Below, in pieces: positions 51,968 to 60,320 of a stretch of DNA of 64,000 bases; the stretch's first letter is position 1, and each line of letters opens with the position of its first letter. The stretch is taken from NCBI RefSeq assembly GCF_016887965.1, contig NZ_JAFDVD010000008.1, forward strand, positions 307,769 through 371,768, in the 5' to 3' direction. The notes beneath the pieces were generated by a model. The model searched no databases. It worked only from the letters and a program-made list of their open reading frames with translations, and was not told the origin of the DNA. The stretch is from Phycicoccus sonneratiae. GTDB lineage: Bacteria; Actinomycetota; Actinomycetes; Actinomycetales; Dermatophilaceae. Both the position numbers and the translations under genes were made by a program.

Positions 51968-54436
51968 TCACGTCCGGCCCAGCCTGTCGCCGTCCGGGTC
52001 GAACGGCGGGCGCCGGGAGACCGTGACCGGCACCCGCTCCCCCGCCAGGTCGACCTCCCACGAGCCGGCGTCGCACCACGCCGGGGCGGCCGTGCCCGAC
52101 GTCCGGTCGCCGACGAGGGCCAGCCCGACGGACGCCCCGACGGTGGCGCCCCCGGCCGCGCTCGTCACCTGCCCGACCGGCTCTCCGTCGCGGAGCACGA
52201 GCTCGCCGCCCCACAGCCACACGTCAGGGTCGCCGGCGACGAGGGACACGACCCGCCGCGCCGGGCCCCCGGCCCCGCGCGCCTCCCCGGCAGCCCGCCC
52301 GAGGAAGTCACCCGGACGGGACAGGGCGCAGGCGAAGAGCAGACCGGCCTCGACCGGGGTGGTCTCGGGGGTGAGCTCGCGCCCGAAGGCCCGGTACCCC
52401 TTCTCGAGGCGGAGCGCCTCGATGGCCGAGTAGCCGGCCGGCACGACGCCGAGGTCCTCCCCCGCGGCGAGGAGCTCGTCGTGGAGCACGGCGGCCTGCT
52501 CGGTCGGCACGTACAGCTCCCAGCCGAGCTCGCCGACGTAGGTGATCCGGGTGGCGCGCAGGCGGGTCCGCCCGACGTCGATGACCCGCGAGGTGCCGAA
52601 CGGGTGCGCGGCGTCGTCGAGGGCGGCCTGCGTGAGCCGCGACAGCAGCTCGCGCGAGCGCGGACCCATCACCCCGAGGACGGCATACGCGCTCGTGACG
52701 TCGACGATCGCCGGCGCGCCGACCCGGTGGCGTGCCAGCCAGTCGAGGTCGCGACGGGTCGTGGCCGCGCTGGACACCACGAGGAACTCCTCGCGCCCGG
52801 TGCGGGTGACCGTCACGTCGGCCTGGTACCCCGCCGACGAGTCGAGCATCCCCGTGTAGACGGCCCGCCCGACGGGCACGTCGACGTCGGCGGTGCACAC
52901 CCACTGGAGGGTGGCGAGGGCGTCCGGGCCGGTCACGAGGTACTTGCTGAACGACGTCTGGTCGAAGACGGCGACGGCCGACCGGGTGGCCCGCTGCTCG
53001 GCGTCGCACCAGTCCGCCCACGCGGGTCGCTCCCACGAGTAGTCGAGGCGGGGCTCGACCCCGGGGGGCGCGAAGACGAGCGGGCGCTCCCACCCGTTGC
53101 GGCTCCCCATCACCGCCCCGAGGTCTCGGGTTCGCTCGTACAGCGGCGAGCAGCGTTGCGGCCGACCGGTCTCCAGCTCGCGGTTGGGCCACGGCACCGC
53201 GTAGTGCAGCCCCAGCACCTCGGCGACGCGCGAACGCAGCCACGACCGGTTCGCCGCCACCGCCGGGAAGCGCCGGATGTCCACGGCCGTGAGGTCGAGC
53301 GTCGGCTCGCCGCCGACGACCCACTCGGCGAGCGCCCGCCCCGCACCCCCGGCCGAGGCGATGCCGACCGAGTTGAAGCCGGCGGCGACGAACAGCCCGT
53401 CGCACTCGGGCGCCTCGCCCAGGAGGAACTGGTTGTCGGGCGTGAACGACTCGGGCCCGTTGTAGAACTTGCGGATACCCGTCTCCGCCAGCACCGGGAG
53501 CCGGTGGATGGCGCTGTCCATGAGCACCTCGAAGTGTTCCCAGTCCTCGTCGAGCAGCCGGAACTCGAACGGGTCCGGGATCTCCTCGGGCGCCACCCAC
53601 GGCTTGGCCTCCGGCTCGAAGCCGCCGACGAGCAGGCCGCCGACCTCCTCCTTGACGTAGGTGTACCCGTCGGGGTCGCGGAGCACGGGCAGGTCCCGGT
53701 GCACCCCGTCGACCTGGTCGGTGACGACGTAGAAGTGCTCGGCCGAGTGCAGCGGGACGTCCACCCCGGCCATCGCGCCGACGAGCGGCGCCCACTGGCC
53801 GGCCGCGTTGACGACGACCTCGCACCCGACCTCGCCCTCCTCGGTGACGACGCCCGTGACCCGACGCCGGTCGCCGCTCTCCTCGAGCCGCAGGCCCGTG
53901 ACGCGCACCCGCTCGTGCACCCGCACCCCGAGGGCGCGGGCGCCCCGGGCCAGGGCCTGGGTGAGGTCGGCGGGGTCGGCCCGACCGTCGCCGGGCAGCC
54001 AGATCGCGCCCTCGAGGTCGTCGGAGCGGATGAGCGGGTAGCGCTCGGCCGCCTGCGCGGGGGTGAGCAGCTCGCAGTCGAGGTCGTACGCGGCGGCGCT
54101 GGCCGCGGTGCGCCGCAGCTGGACCATGCGCTCCGGCGTCCGGGCGAGGGTGAGCCCGCCGCAGACCCGGTACCCCGTGGAGAGGCCGGTCTCCGCCTCG
54201 AGCCGCGCGTAGAGCTCGGTGGACCAGCGGACCAGGCGGGTCCCGGCCTCGCTGGCCCGCAGCTGCCCCACGAGCCCGGCCGCGTGCCACGTCGTGCCGC
54301 AGGAGAGGGTCCCCTGCTCGAGCACGACGACGTCGGTCCACCCGAGGTGGGCGAGGTGGTACGCCACGGACGCGCCGATGACCCCTCCGCCGACGACGAC
54401 GACCCGGGCGCGCTCCGGGAGCGCCACCGCGCTCAC
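51968..54436 (-). CDS. dimethylglycine/sarcosine dehydrogenase-like flavoprotein (DAO-GcvT)
   Basis: An 822-residue protein: FAD-binding DAO domain (GGGVIG at 16-21; TTWHAAGLVGQ, where His51 matches the covalent FAD histidine of dimethylglycine dehydrogenase), FAO_M linker near residue 380-435, and a C-terminal GcvT/aminomethyltransferase domain (VTSAYAVLGVMGPRSRELL, GELGWELYVP, IEALRLEKGYRAFGREL). Such enzymes oxidise N-methyl amino acids and pass the one-carbon unit to tetrahydrofolate. It is much larger than PuuB. The GTG at 54436 overlaps the kinase gene by four bases. Confidence 0.88.
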   Translation of the reverse strand: MSAVALPERARVVVVGGGVIGASVAYHLAHLGWTDVVVLEQGTLSCGTTWHAAGLVGQLRASEAGTRLVRWSTELYARLEAETGLSTGYRVCGGLTLARTPERMVQLRRTAASAAAYDLDCELLTPAQAAERYPLIRSDDLEGAIWLPGDGRADPADLTQALARGARALGVRVHERVRVTGLRLEESGDRRRVTGVVTEEGEVGCEVVVNAAGQWAPLVGAMAGVDVPLHSAEHFYVVTDQVDGVHRDLPVLRDPDGYTYVKEEVGGLLVGGFEPEAKPWVAPEEIPDPFEFRLLDEDWEHFEVLMDSAIHRLPVLAETGIRKFYNGPESFTPDNQFLLGEAPECDGLFVAAGFNSVGIASAGGAGRALAEWVVGGEPTLDLTAVDIRRFPAVAANRSWLRSRVAEVLGLHYAVPWPNRELETGRPQRCSPLYERTRDLGAVMGSRNGWERPLVFAPPGVEPRLDYSWERPAWADWCDAEQRATRSAVAVFDQTSFSKYLVTGPDALATLQWVCTADVDVPVGRAVYTGMLDSSAGYQADVTVTRTGREEFLVVSSAATTRRDLDWLARHRVGAPAIVDVTSAYAVLGVMGPRSRELLSRLTQAALDDAAHPFGTSRVIDVGRTRLRATRITYVGELGWELYVPTEQAAVLHDELLAAGEDLGVVPAGYSAIEALRLEKGYRAFGRELTPETTPVEAGLLFACALSRPGDFLGRAAGEARGAGGPARRVVSLVAGDPDVWLWGGELVLRDGEPVGQVTSAAGGATVGASVGLALVGDRTSGTAAPAWCDAGSWEVDLAGERVPVTVSRRPPFDPDGDRLGRT

Positions 54437-55335
54437 CGGCTCGCCACCGCGGCGAGCAGACGCTCGAGGCGCGGACCACCGGCGAGCTCGCGCGCGGGGT
54501 CGAGCTTGGCCGCCGCCCAGCCGAGGAAGTCGTACTCGATGTCGCTGGCGCCGTCCTGGATGACGCCCCACAGCGTCCAGCCGTACCGGGCGAGAAACCC
54601 CCACAGCTCGGCGCGGGCGGTGTCGGCGGGGTCCTCGCGCTCGTAGTAGGCGGCGCACAGCTCGGCGAGGGCGTCCGGGCCCAGGCGCGCCTCGGCGACG
54701 ACGTTCCCCAGCTCGAAGGACGGCTCGTTCATCCCGGAGTACTCGTAGTCGATGATCCGCAGGTCGCCGCCGTCGTCGAGGACGTTGGCCGCCAGCAGGT
54801 CGTTGTGGCACGGGACGATCGGCTCGGGGGCCAGCGCCAGCACCTCCTCGACCCGTCGGGCGGCGGGCTCGAGGTCGAGGTACCCGTTCGGCAGCCGGAA
54901 CCCCTTCTCGCGCACCACCTCGAGGTACCGACGCCGCAGGGCGGTCATGTCGAAGCGGCCGACGAACCCCGGGCCGGCGTGCAGCCGGCGCAGCGCGGAC
55001 GCCAGTCGCGGGAGGTTCGCCGCGACGTCGGCGTCCCCCCACGTGCGCCCGGGGAGGAACGCGACGACGAGGACGCCCTGCCCGCCGAGGTAGTCGACGA
55101 CGGGCGCCCCCACCCCGGTGGCCGCGGCCGCGAGGGTGTTGACGAACTCCGTGTGCCGGTCGACCCCGAGCAGGCCGGTGTCCGGCGACGAGATGCGGAC
55201 GACCACGTCGAGCCCGGATGCGGTCCGCACCCGCACGTTGTGGTTCGTCAGGCCACCGGGCAGGGGCGTGGTCTCACGCCCCTGCCCGGCGAGGACGGGG
55301 ATGCCGTCGAGCACCTCGTCGTCGGAGCGGGTCAC
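54433..55335 (-). CDS. choline/ethanolamine-kinase-like protein
   Basis: A 300-residue LicA-like APH-fold protein: LPGGLTNHNVRVRTASG in the N-lobe, the catalytic loop VPCHNDLLAANVLDDGG and the metal site IDYEYSGMNEPSFELGNV typical of choline/ethanolamine kinases. It may phosphorylate an amino alcohol. It lies between the permease (14-nt gap) and the flavoprotein (4-nt overlap), so the three are one operon. The GTG at 55335 is the start. Phosphorylation and gamma-glutamylation of the same substrate would be alternative fates, so its place in the pathway is open. Confidence 0.83.
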   Translation of the reverse strand: MTRSDDEVLDGIPVLAGQGRETTPLPGGLTNHNVRVRTASGLDVVVRISSPDTGLLGVDRHTEFVNTLAAAATGVGAPVVDYLGGQGVLVVAFLPGRTWGDADVAANLPRLASALRRLHAGPGFVGRFDMTALRRRYLEVVREKGFRLPNGYLDLEPAARRVEEVLALAPEPIVPCHNDLLAANVLDDGGDLRIIDYEYSGMNEPSFELGNVVAEARLGPDALAELCAAYYEREDPADTARAELWGFLARYGWTLWGVIQDGASDIEYDFLGWAAAKLDPARELAGGPRLERLLAAVASR

Positions 55336-55349
55336 GGCCGGTGCCCGCG

Positions 55350-57017
55350 TCAGGCGAGCGGGTCGCCGGGCTTCCAGTCGTGCTCGGTCCCACCGTGTGC
55401 CGACTTGCCGTGGTGCTCGAGGGCGATCTCGTCGGCGCCGGTCATGCCCTCGGGCAGGTCGATCGTCGTCTTCGGCCCGGTGAACCACTTCTTGGCCGAC
55501 AGGTGCCAGCCGATCCACAGGAGCAGGAGCGTGCCGCCCATGAGGATCGGGGCGTAGTTGACGAACTTCCACTCGAAGGTGTCGTGGAACGGGTTGGCCG
55601 CCGGGGTGAACGGCAGGATGAAGTACACCGAGATGACGGCGATCTCGAGCACCGCGATCGGGGCCATCCACCTCCACTTGGTGCCGAGGTTCCAGCGGCC
55701 CTGCGGGAAGGCGTCACCCATCCGCCAGCGGAGGAAGATCGGGATGGCGAAGGCGGTGTAGAGGCCGATGACACCGACCGAGACGACCGCGTAGAACGCC
55801 ACGGGGACGATGAGCGGGGCCTCCTCGGTGCCGAGGTTGACCTCGACGAGCGCCGGCAGGGTGATGATCGCGGCGATGACCGACGACACGATGACGGCGT
55901 TGGCCGGCACCTTGCGGGCGTTGAGCCGGGCCCAGCTCGACGAGCCCGGCACGGCGCCGTCCCGGCTGAACGCGAAGAGCATCCGGCTCGTGGACGTCAT
56001 GCAGGCCGCGGTGCAGAACACCTGGGCGATGCTCGCGATGAGCAGCACCGTGCCGGCCCATCCCGACGAGAGCGCCTGGTTGAAGATCACCGCGACGCCG
56101 CCGCCACCCGCGGTCACCGCCTCGGGGTCCTGGACGGCGAAGAGGAAGGCGAGCAGGAGGAACCAGCCGCCGATCGCGGAGTAGAAGATCGAGCGCCAGA
56201 TGCCCTTGGCCGCACCGTCGGCGGCACCCTGGGTCTCCTCCGAGAGGTGGGCCGAGGCGTCGAACCCGGTGATCGTGTACTGCGTGAGGAGGAAGCCGAG
56301 CGGCAGGACGTAGAACCAGAATCCGATGCCGCTGTCCTCACCGCCGGCCAGGCCACCGCTGTTGTTGACGCGCATCGTGAAGACGTCGTTGATGCTCATG
56401 TGCTTGTCCGGCAGGAACACGAGGATCGCGATGACGACGGCCGCACCGATGACGTGCCACCACACCGAGATGTTGTTGAGCAGCGCGAGCAGGTGGCCGC
56501 CGAAGATGTTGATGCAGGCCGTGATCGCGAGGATGACGAGGAACATGATGAAGACGCGGGTCAGGGAGTAGCCCGCGGCCCACGACTCGCTCATCGTGCT
56601 GAACGACAGGTCGAAGAAGGTCGCCGCCCCGTAGGCCACCGACGCGTCGATGGCCAGCAGGCCGATGAGGTTGAGCCAGCCGGTGTAGTACCCGGCCTTG
56701 GCCCCGCCGAGCTTGGCGGCCCACCAGTAGATGCCGCCGGAGGTCGGGTACGCCGACACGAGCTCGGACATGCAGAAACCGATGATGAGGATGAAGACCG
56801 AGATGAGCGGCCAGCCGATCGAGATGGCGATGGGGCCGCCGTTGTTCCACGCCTGGCCGAAGGTCGTGAAGCACCCGGCGAGGATCGAGATGATCGAGAA
56901 GGAGATCGCGAAGTTGGAGAAGCTCGACCAGGTGCGGTTCAGCTCCTGCTTGTAGCCCAGTGAGGCGAGGTGCTCCTCGTCGCTCGAGCTGTGGTCGGTC
57001 GTCCGGGAAACGCTCAC
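55350..57017 (-). CDS. APC-family amino acid/choline-type permease
   Basis: A 555-residue permease with about 12-14 helices, related to the amino acid/choline transporter (ACT) branch: SLGYKQELNRTWSSFSNFAI near the start, SELVSAYPTSGGIYWWAA in helix 2, and TGFDASAHLSEETQGAADGA. The C-terminal tail is polar and His-rich. It should import the amine substrate of the downstream enzymes. The GTG at 57017 has the site AAGAGG five bases upstream; an in-frame GTG at 57023 overlaps it. Confidence 0.9.
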   Translation of the reverse strand: MSVSRTTDHSSSDEEHLASLGYKQELNRTWSSFSNFAISFSIISILAGCFTTFGQAWNNGGPIAISIGWPLISVFILIIGFCMSELVSAYPTSGGIYWWAAKLGGAKAGYYTGWLNLIGLLAIDASVAYGAATFFDLSFSTMSESWAAGYSLTRVFIMFLVILAITACINIFGGHLLALLNNISVWWHVIGAAVVIAILVFLPDKHMSINDVFTMRVNNSGGLAGGEDSGIGFWFYVLPLGFLLTQYTITGFDASAHLSEETQGAADGAAKGIWRSIFYSAIGGWFLLLAFLFAVQDPEAVTAGGGGVAVIFNQALSSGWAGTVLLIASIAQVFCTAACMTSTSRMLFAFSRDGAVPGSSSWARLNARKVPANAVIVSSVIAAIITLPALVEVNLGTEEAPLIVPVAFYAVVSVGVIGLYTAFAIPIFLRWRMGDAFPQGRWNLGTKWRWMAPIAVLEIAVISVYFILPFTPAANPFHDTFEWKFVNYAPILMGGTLLLLWIGWHLSAKKWFTGPKTTIDLPEGMTGADEIALEHHGKSAHGGTEHDWKPGDPLA

Positions 57018-57040
57018 GTGCACCTCTTGATGTGCAGAAG

Positions 57041-57055
57041 CGGACCATTGGTCCG
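57041..57055. promoter_or_regulatory. GntR operator half-site pair, site 2
   Basis: CGGACCA-T-TGGTCCG, a perfect 7-bp dyad in the permease leader. It uses the same half-sites as sites 1 and 3 but in the outward orientation and at tight spacing. Confidence 0.55.
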
Positions 57056-57103
57056 GGGCGGATCGAGTGCTGCACAGACAACACCCGCACCAACCCGGCT
57101 GTC

Positions 57104-57125
57104 AATGGTTCCCGGGAGGACCATT
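57104..57125. promoter_or_regulatory. GntR operator, site 3, over a -35 box
   Basis: AATGGTTC-N6-GGACCATT. It abuts a minus-strand TTGACA (57105-57100), a good -35 candidate for the permease operon, so binding would block the promoter. Confidence 0.65.
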
Positions 57126-57165
57126 TCCGTGCTGGACACCGATGCCCACCACGGAAACCGCAGGC

Positions 57166-58260
57166 TCAGGCGAGGCGGGTCAGCCAGCCGTGGGCGTCCT
57201 CCGCGCGGCCGTACTGGACGTCGAGCAGGGCGCTGCGGATCGAGCGGGTGACCTCGCCGCCCTCGTCGCCGGCGGTGGACGGCGCCGAACCGCCCTCCCA
57301 GCGCAGCTCGCCGACCGGCGTGACGACCGCCGCGGTGCCGCAGGCGAACACCTCGGTGATGCTGCCGTCGCGCACGCCGTCCTTCCACTCCTCGATCTCG
57401 ACCCGGCGCTCCTCCGGCTCCAGGCCCAGGCCCTTGGCGAGCTCGAGGATGGAGCTGCGGGTGACGCCCTCGAGGATGGTGCCGGTGAGCTCGGGGGTGA
57501 CGAGCCGGTGGTCGTCGGTGACGAGGAAGAGGTTCATCCCGCCGAGCTCCTCGATGTACGTGTGCGTCGCGGAGTCGAGGAACACCGCCTGGTCGCACCC
57601 GTTCTCGATGCCCTCGAGCTGCCCGGCCAGCGAGGACGCGTAGTTGCCACCGGTCTTCGCGGCGCCGGTGCCCCCGGCCCCGGCGCGCGCGTAGTGCTCC
57701 GAGATCCACAGCGTCACGGGCTTCAGGCCGCGCGGGAAGTACGCGCCCGCCGGCGAGGCGATGACCGAGTAGGTGACCTCGTTGGCCGGACGCACCCCGA
57801 GGAAGGCCTCGGACGCGTAGAGGAACGGCCGCAGGTACAGGCTCGTCTCCCCCGTGCCCGCCGCCGGCACCCACGGCTCGTCGACCTCGACGAGGGCGCG
57901 CAGCGAGGCGAGGAAGTCGTCGGTCGGCAGCTCGGGGAGGGCGAGGCGCCGCGCGCTGCGCTGCATCCGCTCGGCGTTGGCCTCGGGGCGGAAGGCCCAC
58001 ACCGACCCGTCCTCGTGCCGGTAGGCCTTGAGGCCCTCGAAGACCTCCTGGGCGTAGTGCAGCACCGCGGCGCTCGGCATGAGGGTGATCGGGCCGTACG
58101 GGTGGATCCGCGCGTCGTGCCAGCCGTCGTCCTTCGTCCACGTCGCCGAGGCCATGTGGTCGGTGAAGTGCACGCCGAACCCGGGGTTCGCGAGGATCTC
58201 GGCCCGCCGCGCGTCGCTCGCGGGGTCGGGACGGCGCTGGACGTCGAAGGTCAGGCTCAT
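57166..58260 (-). CDS. ilvE: branched-chain amino acid aminotransferase
   Basis: A 364-residue class IV PLP aminotransferase making the last step to leucine, isoleucine and valine. GFGVHFTDHMASATWTKDDG, YAQEVFEGLKAYRHEDGSVW, AAKTGGNYASSLAGQ (PLP lysine about residue 203) and FACGTAAVVTPVGEL are in the IlvE2 order of actinobacteria. The ATG at 58260 is chosen because the region upstream is a long palindrome. It follows leuB on the same strand across that palindrome. Confidence 0.95.
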   Translation of the reverse strand: MSLTFDVQRRPDPASDARRAEILANPGFGVHFTDHMASATWTKDDGWHDARIHPYGPITLMPSAAVLHYAQEVFEGLKAYRHEDGSVWAFRPEANAERMQRSARRLALPELPTDDFLASLRALVEVDEPWVPAAGTGETSLYLRPFLYASEAFLGVRPANEVTYSVIASPAGAYFPRGLKPVTLWISEHYARAGAGGTGAAKTGGNYASSLAGQLEGIENGCDQAVFLDSATHTYIEELGGMNLFLVTDDHRLVTPELTGTILEGVTRSSILELAKGLGLEPEERRVEIEEWKDGVRDGSITEVFACGTAAVVTPVGELRWEGGSAPSTAGDEGGEVTRSIRSALLDVQYGRAEDAHGWLTRLA

Positions 58261-58325
58261 GGGACGGTCGGTCCTTTCCTCGGAGCAACGGTGCTGCGGT
58301 CCCCGCAGGCTATCCCCTCCGAACA

Positions 58326-58405
58326 TTCTCTCCGGATGCCGGAAGGTTCAGTGACCTGCCGGTTGCAACCGGCAGGTCACTGAAGGTCTCGGCAGCCGGA
58401 GAAAA
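58326..58405. repeat. 80-bp imperfect palindrome with a perfect 38-bp core
   Basis: The core 58347-58384 reads the same on both strands (half-site TTCAGTGACCTGCCGGTT). Pairing continues outward through TCTCCGG-TGCCG arms to 58326 and 58405 with few mismatches. It fills most of the leuB-ilvE gap. It could act as a terminator for leuB, a cis-regulatory hairpin for ilvE, or a mobile palindrome. No T-run follows on the minus strand. Confidence 0.8.
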
Positions 58406-58425
58406 AGTCGGGGCTGGTGGGTCCG

Positions 58426-59499
58426 TCAGAGGCGGGCGGCGATGGCATCGCCGACGGCGCTCGTCGAGCGCGGGGCGCTCCCCCGCTCGGCGAGGTCGGC
58501 GGCCACCGCCTCCTCGACCCGCGCCGCGGCGTCGGGGAGCCCGACGTGGGCGAGGAGCATCGCGACCGAGAGCACCGTGGCCGTCGGGTCGGCGACGCCC
58601 TGACCGGCGATGTCCGGGGCCGAGCCGTGCACCGGCTCGAACATGCTCGGGAAGCGTCCCTCGGGGTTGATGTTGCCGCTCGCCGCGAGGCCGATGCCAC
58701 CGGCGATGGCCGCCGCGATGTCGGTGATGATGTCGCCGAAGAGGTTGTCGGTGACGACGACGTCGAAGCGTCCGGGGTCGGTCGCGAGGAAGATCGTCGC
58801 GGCGTCGACGTGCTGGTAGGCCGTCTCGACGTCGGGGAACTCGGCGCCGACCTCCTCGACCGTGCGGCGCCACAAGTGGCCGGCGTGGGTGAGGACGTTG
58901 TGCTTGTGCACGAGGGTCAGGTGCTTCCGGGGGCGCGCGGCGGCACGGGCGAAGGCGTCACGGACCACCCGCTCGACGCCGAAGCGGGTGTTGACGCTCA
59001 CCTCGGTGGCGATCTCGTGCGGCGTGCCGACCCGCAGCGCGCCCCCGTTGCCGGTGTACGGGCCCTCGGTGCCCTCGCGGACGACGACGAAGTCGATGCC
59101 GCCCGGCGCGACCCGCTCGATGGCGAGCGGGCTCTCGACCCCGGGGTAGAGCTTCGCGGGGCGCAGGTTGACGTAGTGCTCGAGGGCGAAGCGCAGTGGC
59201 AGCAGGACCCCGCGCTCGAGGACGCCGCTCGGCACCGTGGGGTCGCCGATCGCCCCGAGGACGATGGCGTCGTGGGCCTTCACCTCGTCGAGGACCGACT
59301 CCGGGAGGGTCTCGCCGGTGGCGTGCCAGCGGCGCGCGCCGAGGTCGTACTCGGTCGTCGTGACCTTCGGGCCGTCCTCGCCGAGCGCCGCCTCGAGCAC
59401 CTTGAGCCCCTCGGCGACGACCTCCGGACCGATCCCGTCGCCGCCGATGACGGCGAGGTCGAGGGCGGTCGGGGCAGCCGGGGTCGGGGCGTCGGTCAT
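58426..59499 (-). CDS. leuB: 3-isopropylmalate dehydrogenase
   Basis: A 357-residue LeuB oxidising 3-isopropylmalate in leucine synthesis. [51 protein letters not shown] and [20 protein letters not shown] (metal aspartates) are the actinobacterial LeuB blocks. The ATG at 59499 follows TACAGT by seven bases, so a leaderless transcript is likely. With leuCD, cimA and ilvE it completes much of the leucine/isoleucine route in this window. Confidence 0.96.
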   Translation of the reverse strand: MTDAPTPAAPTALDLAVIGGDGIGPEVVAEGLKVLEAALGEDGPKVTTTEYDLGARRWHATGETLPESVLDEVKAHDAIVLGAIGDPTVPSGVLERGVLLPLRFALEHYVNLRPAKLYPGVESPLAIERVAPGGIDFVVVREGTEGPYTGNGGALRVGTPHEIATEVSVNTRFGVERVVRDAFARAAARPRKHLTLVHKHNVLTHAGHLWRRTVEEVGAEFPDVETAYQHVDAATIFLATDPGRFDVVVTDNLFGDIITDIAAAIAGGIGLAASGNINPEGRFPSMFEPVHGSAPDIAGQGVADPTATVLSVAMLLAHVGLPDAAARVEEAVAADLAERGSAPRSTSAVGDAIAARL

Positions 59500-59506
59500 G
59501 GCGTCC

Positions 59507-59512
59507 ACTGTA
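59507..59512 (-). promoter_or_regulatory. -10 box of a leaderless leuB transcript
   Basis: Minus-strand TACAGT, then seven bases, then the ATG at 59499. Confidence 0.4.
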
Positions 59513-59568
59513 GGAAGTCGGTCCCGGGATGCGGACGGCCGTCCCATCCCGCGGAACGCCGAGGGGCG

Positions 59569-60183
59569 TCAGTCGGACTCGGCACGTCCCCGGGCACCGG
59601 CACGGGCCAGGCTCCCGAGCGCCACGACGAGCGCGATGTTCACCGGGACGGCCACCGCGGGCAGGTTGCCGATGTGCGCGACCGGCCAGCCGAGCGTCGC
59701 GACGAGCACGACCGCGGCCTGCCACCGGGCGCCGACGCGGGCCAGCGCGACCGCGGCCAGGGCCAGCGACGCGGGGAAGCACAGCCCGAGCGGCTTGATG
59801 AGGGACGCGGCGCCGGTCCGGTCGACGAGCTGCACGTCACCCCAGGACATGTGGATGGCCTCGAAGCCGTAGGCGACGTTGCCGGCCATCCCGAGCAGGC
59901 CGACGAGCACGAGGGCGGCCCGGAGCCGGGAACCCGCCGGCAGGGCACGCGCGACCCGCAGCACGACGAAGCCGTAGCCCACGGCCCCGAGGACGTGGAG
60001 CACGCCGGCCGTCCCGTCGTCCCAGCCGCGGGCGGCGTAGGTGGAGTCGGCCGCCAGGTAGACCAGGGGCGCGACGACGAGCGCGGCGGTCAGCAGCCGG
60101 GACTCCGGCGAGGCCGGGTCGTCGGTCGTCCCGAGGGGGACGCCGGCGGCGGCGGGTCGGTCGGTGGGAGTGGTCGTGCTCAT
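59569..60183 (-). CDS. small polytopic membrane protein, unknown
   Basis: A 204-residue protein with about six hydrophobic helices (LLTAALVVAPLVYLAADS, VLHVLGAVGYGFVVLRVA, ALVLVGLLGMAGNVAYGF, ASLALAAVALARVGA, AAVVLVATLGWPVA, PVNIALVVALGSLA). No family is recognised. It is divergent from the membrane LuxR regulator (137-nt gap) and may be its target or partner. Confidence 0.65.
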   Translation of the reverse strand: MSTTTPTDRPAAAGVPLGTTDDPASPESRLLTAALVVAPLVYLAADSTYAARGWDDGTAGVLHVLGAVGYGFVVLRVARALPAGSRLRAALVLVGLLGMAGNVAYGFEAIHMSWGDVQLVDRTGAASLIKPLGLCFPASLALAAVALARVGARWQAAVVLVATLGWPVAHIGNLPAVAVPVNIALVVALGSLARAGARGRAESD

Positions 60184-60320
60184 CGGGGTCTCCGTCCGTG
60201 GGAGGTTGGTGACCCGACCCTGCGGGGCGACCCGGTCCGTCGACCACGGGGCGAACCCCGGTCGCCGAAGTCCAGGGATAACCCTGCACCGGCTCGCGGC
60301 CGGGCTGTCACGATGATCCG

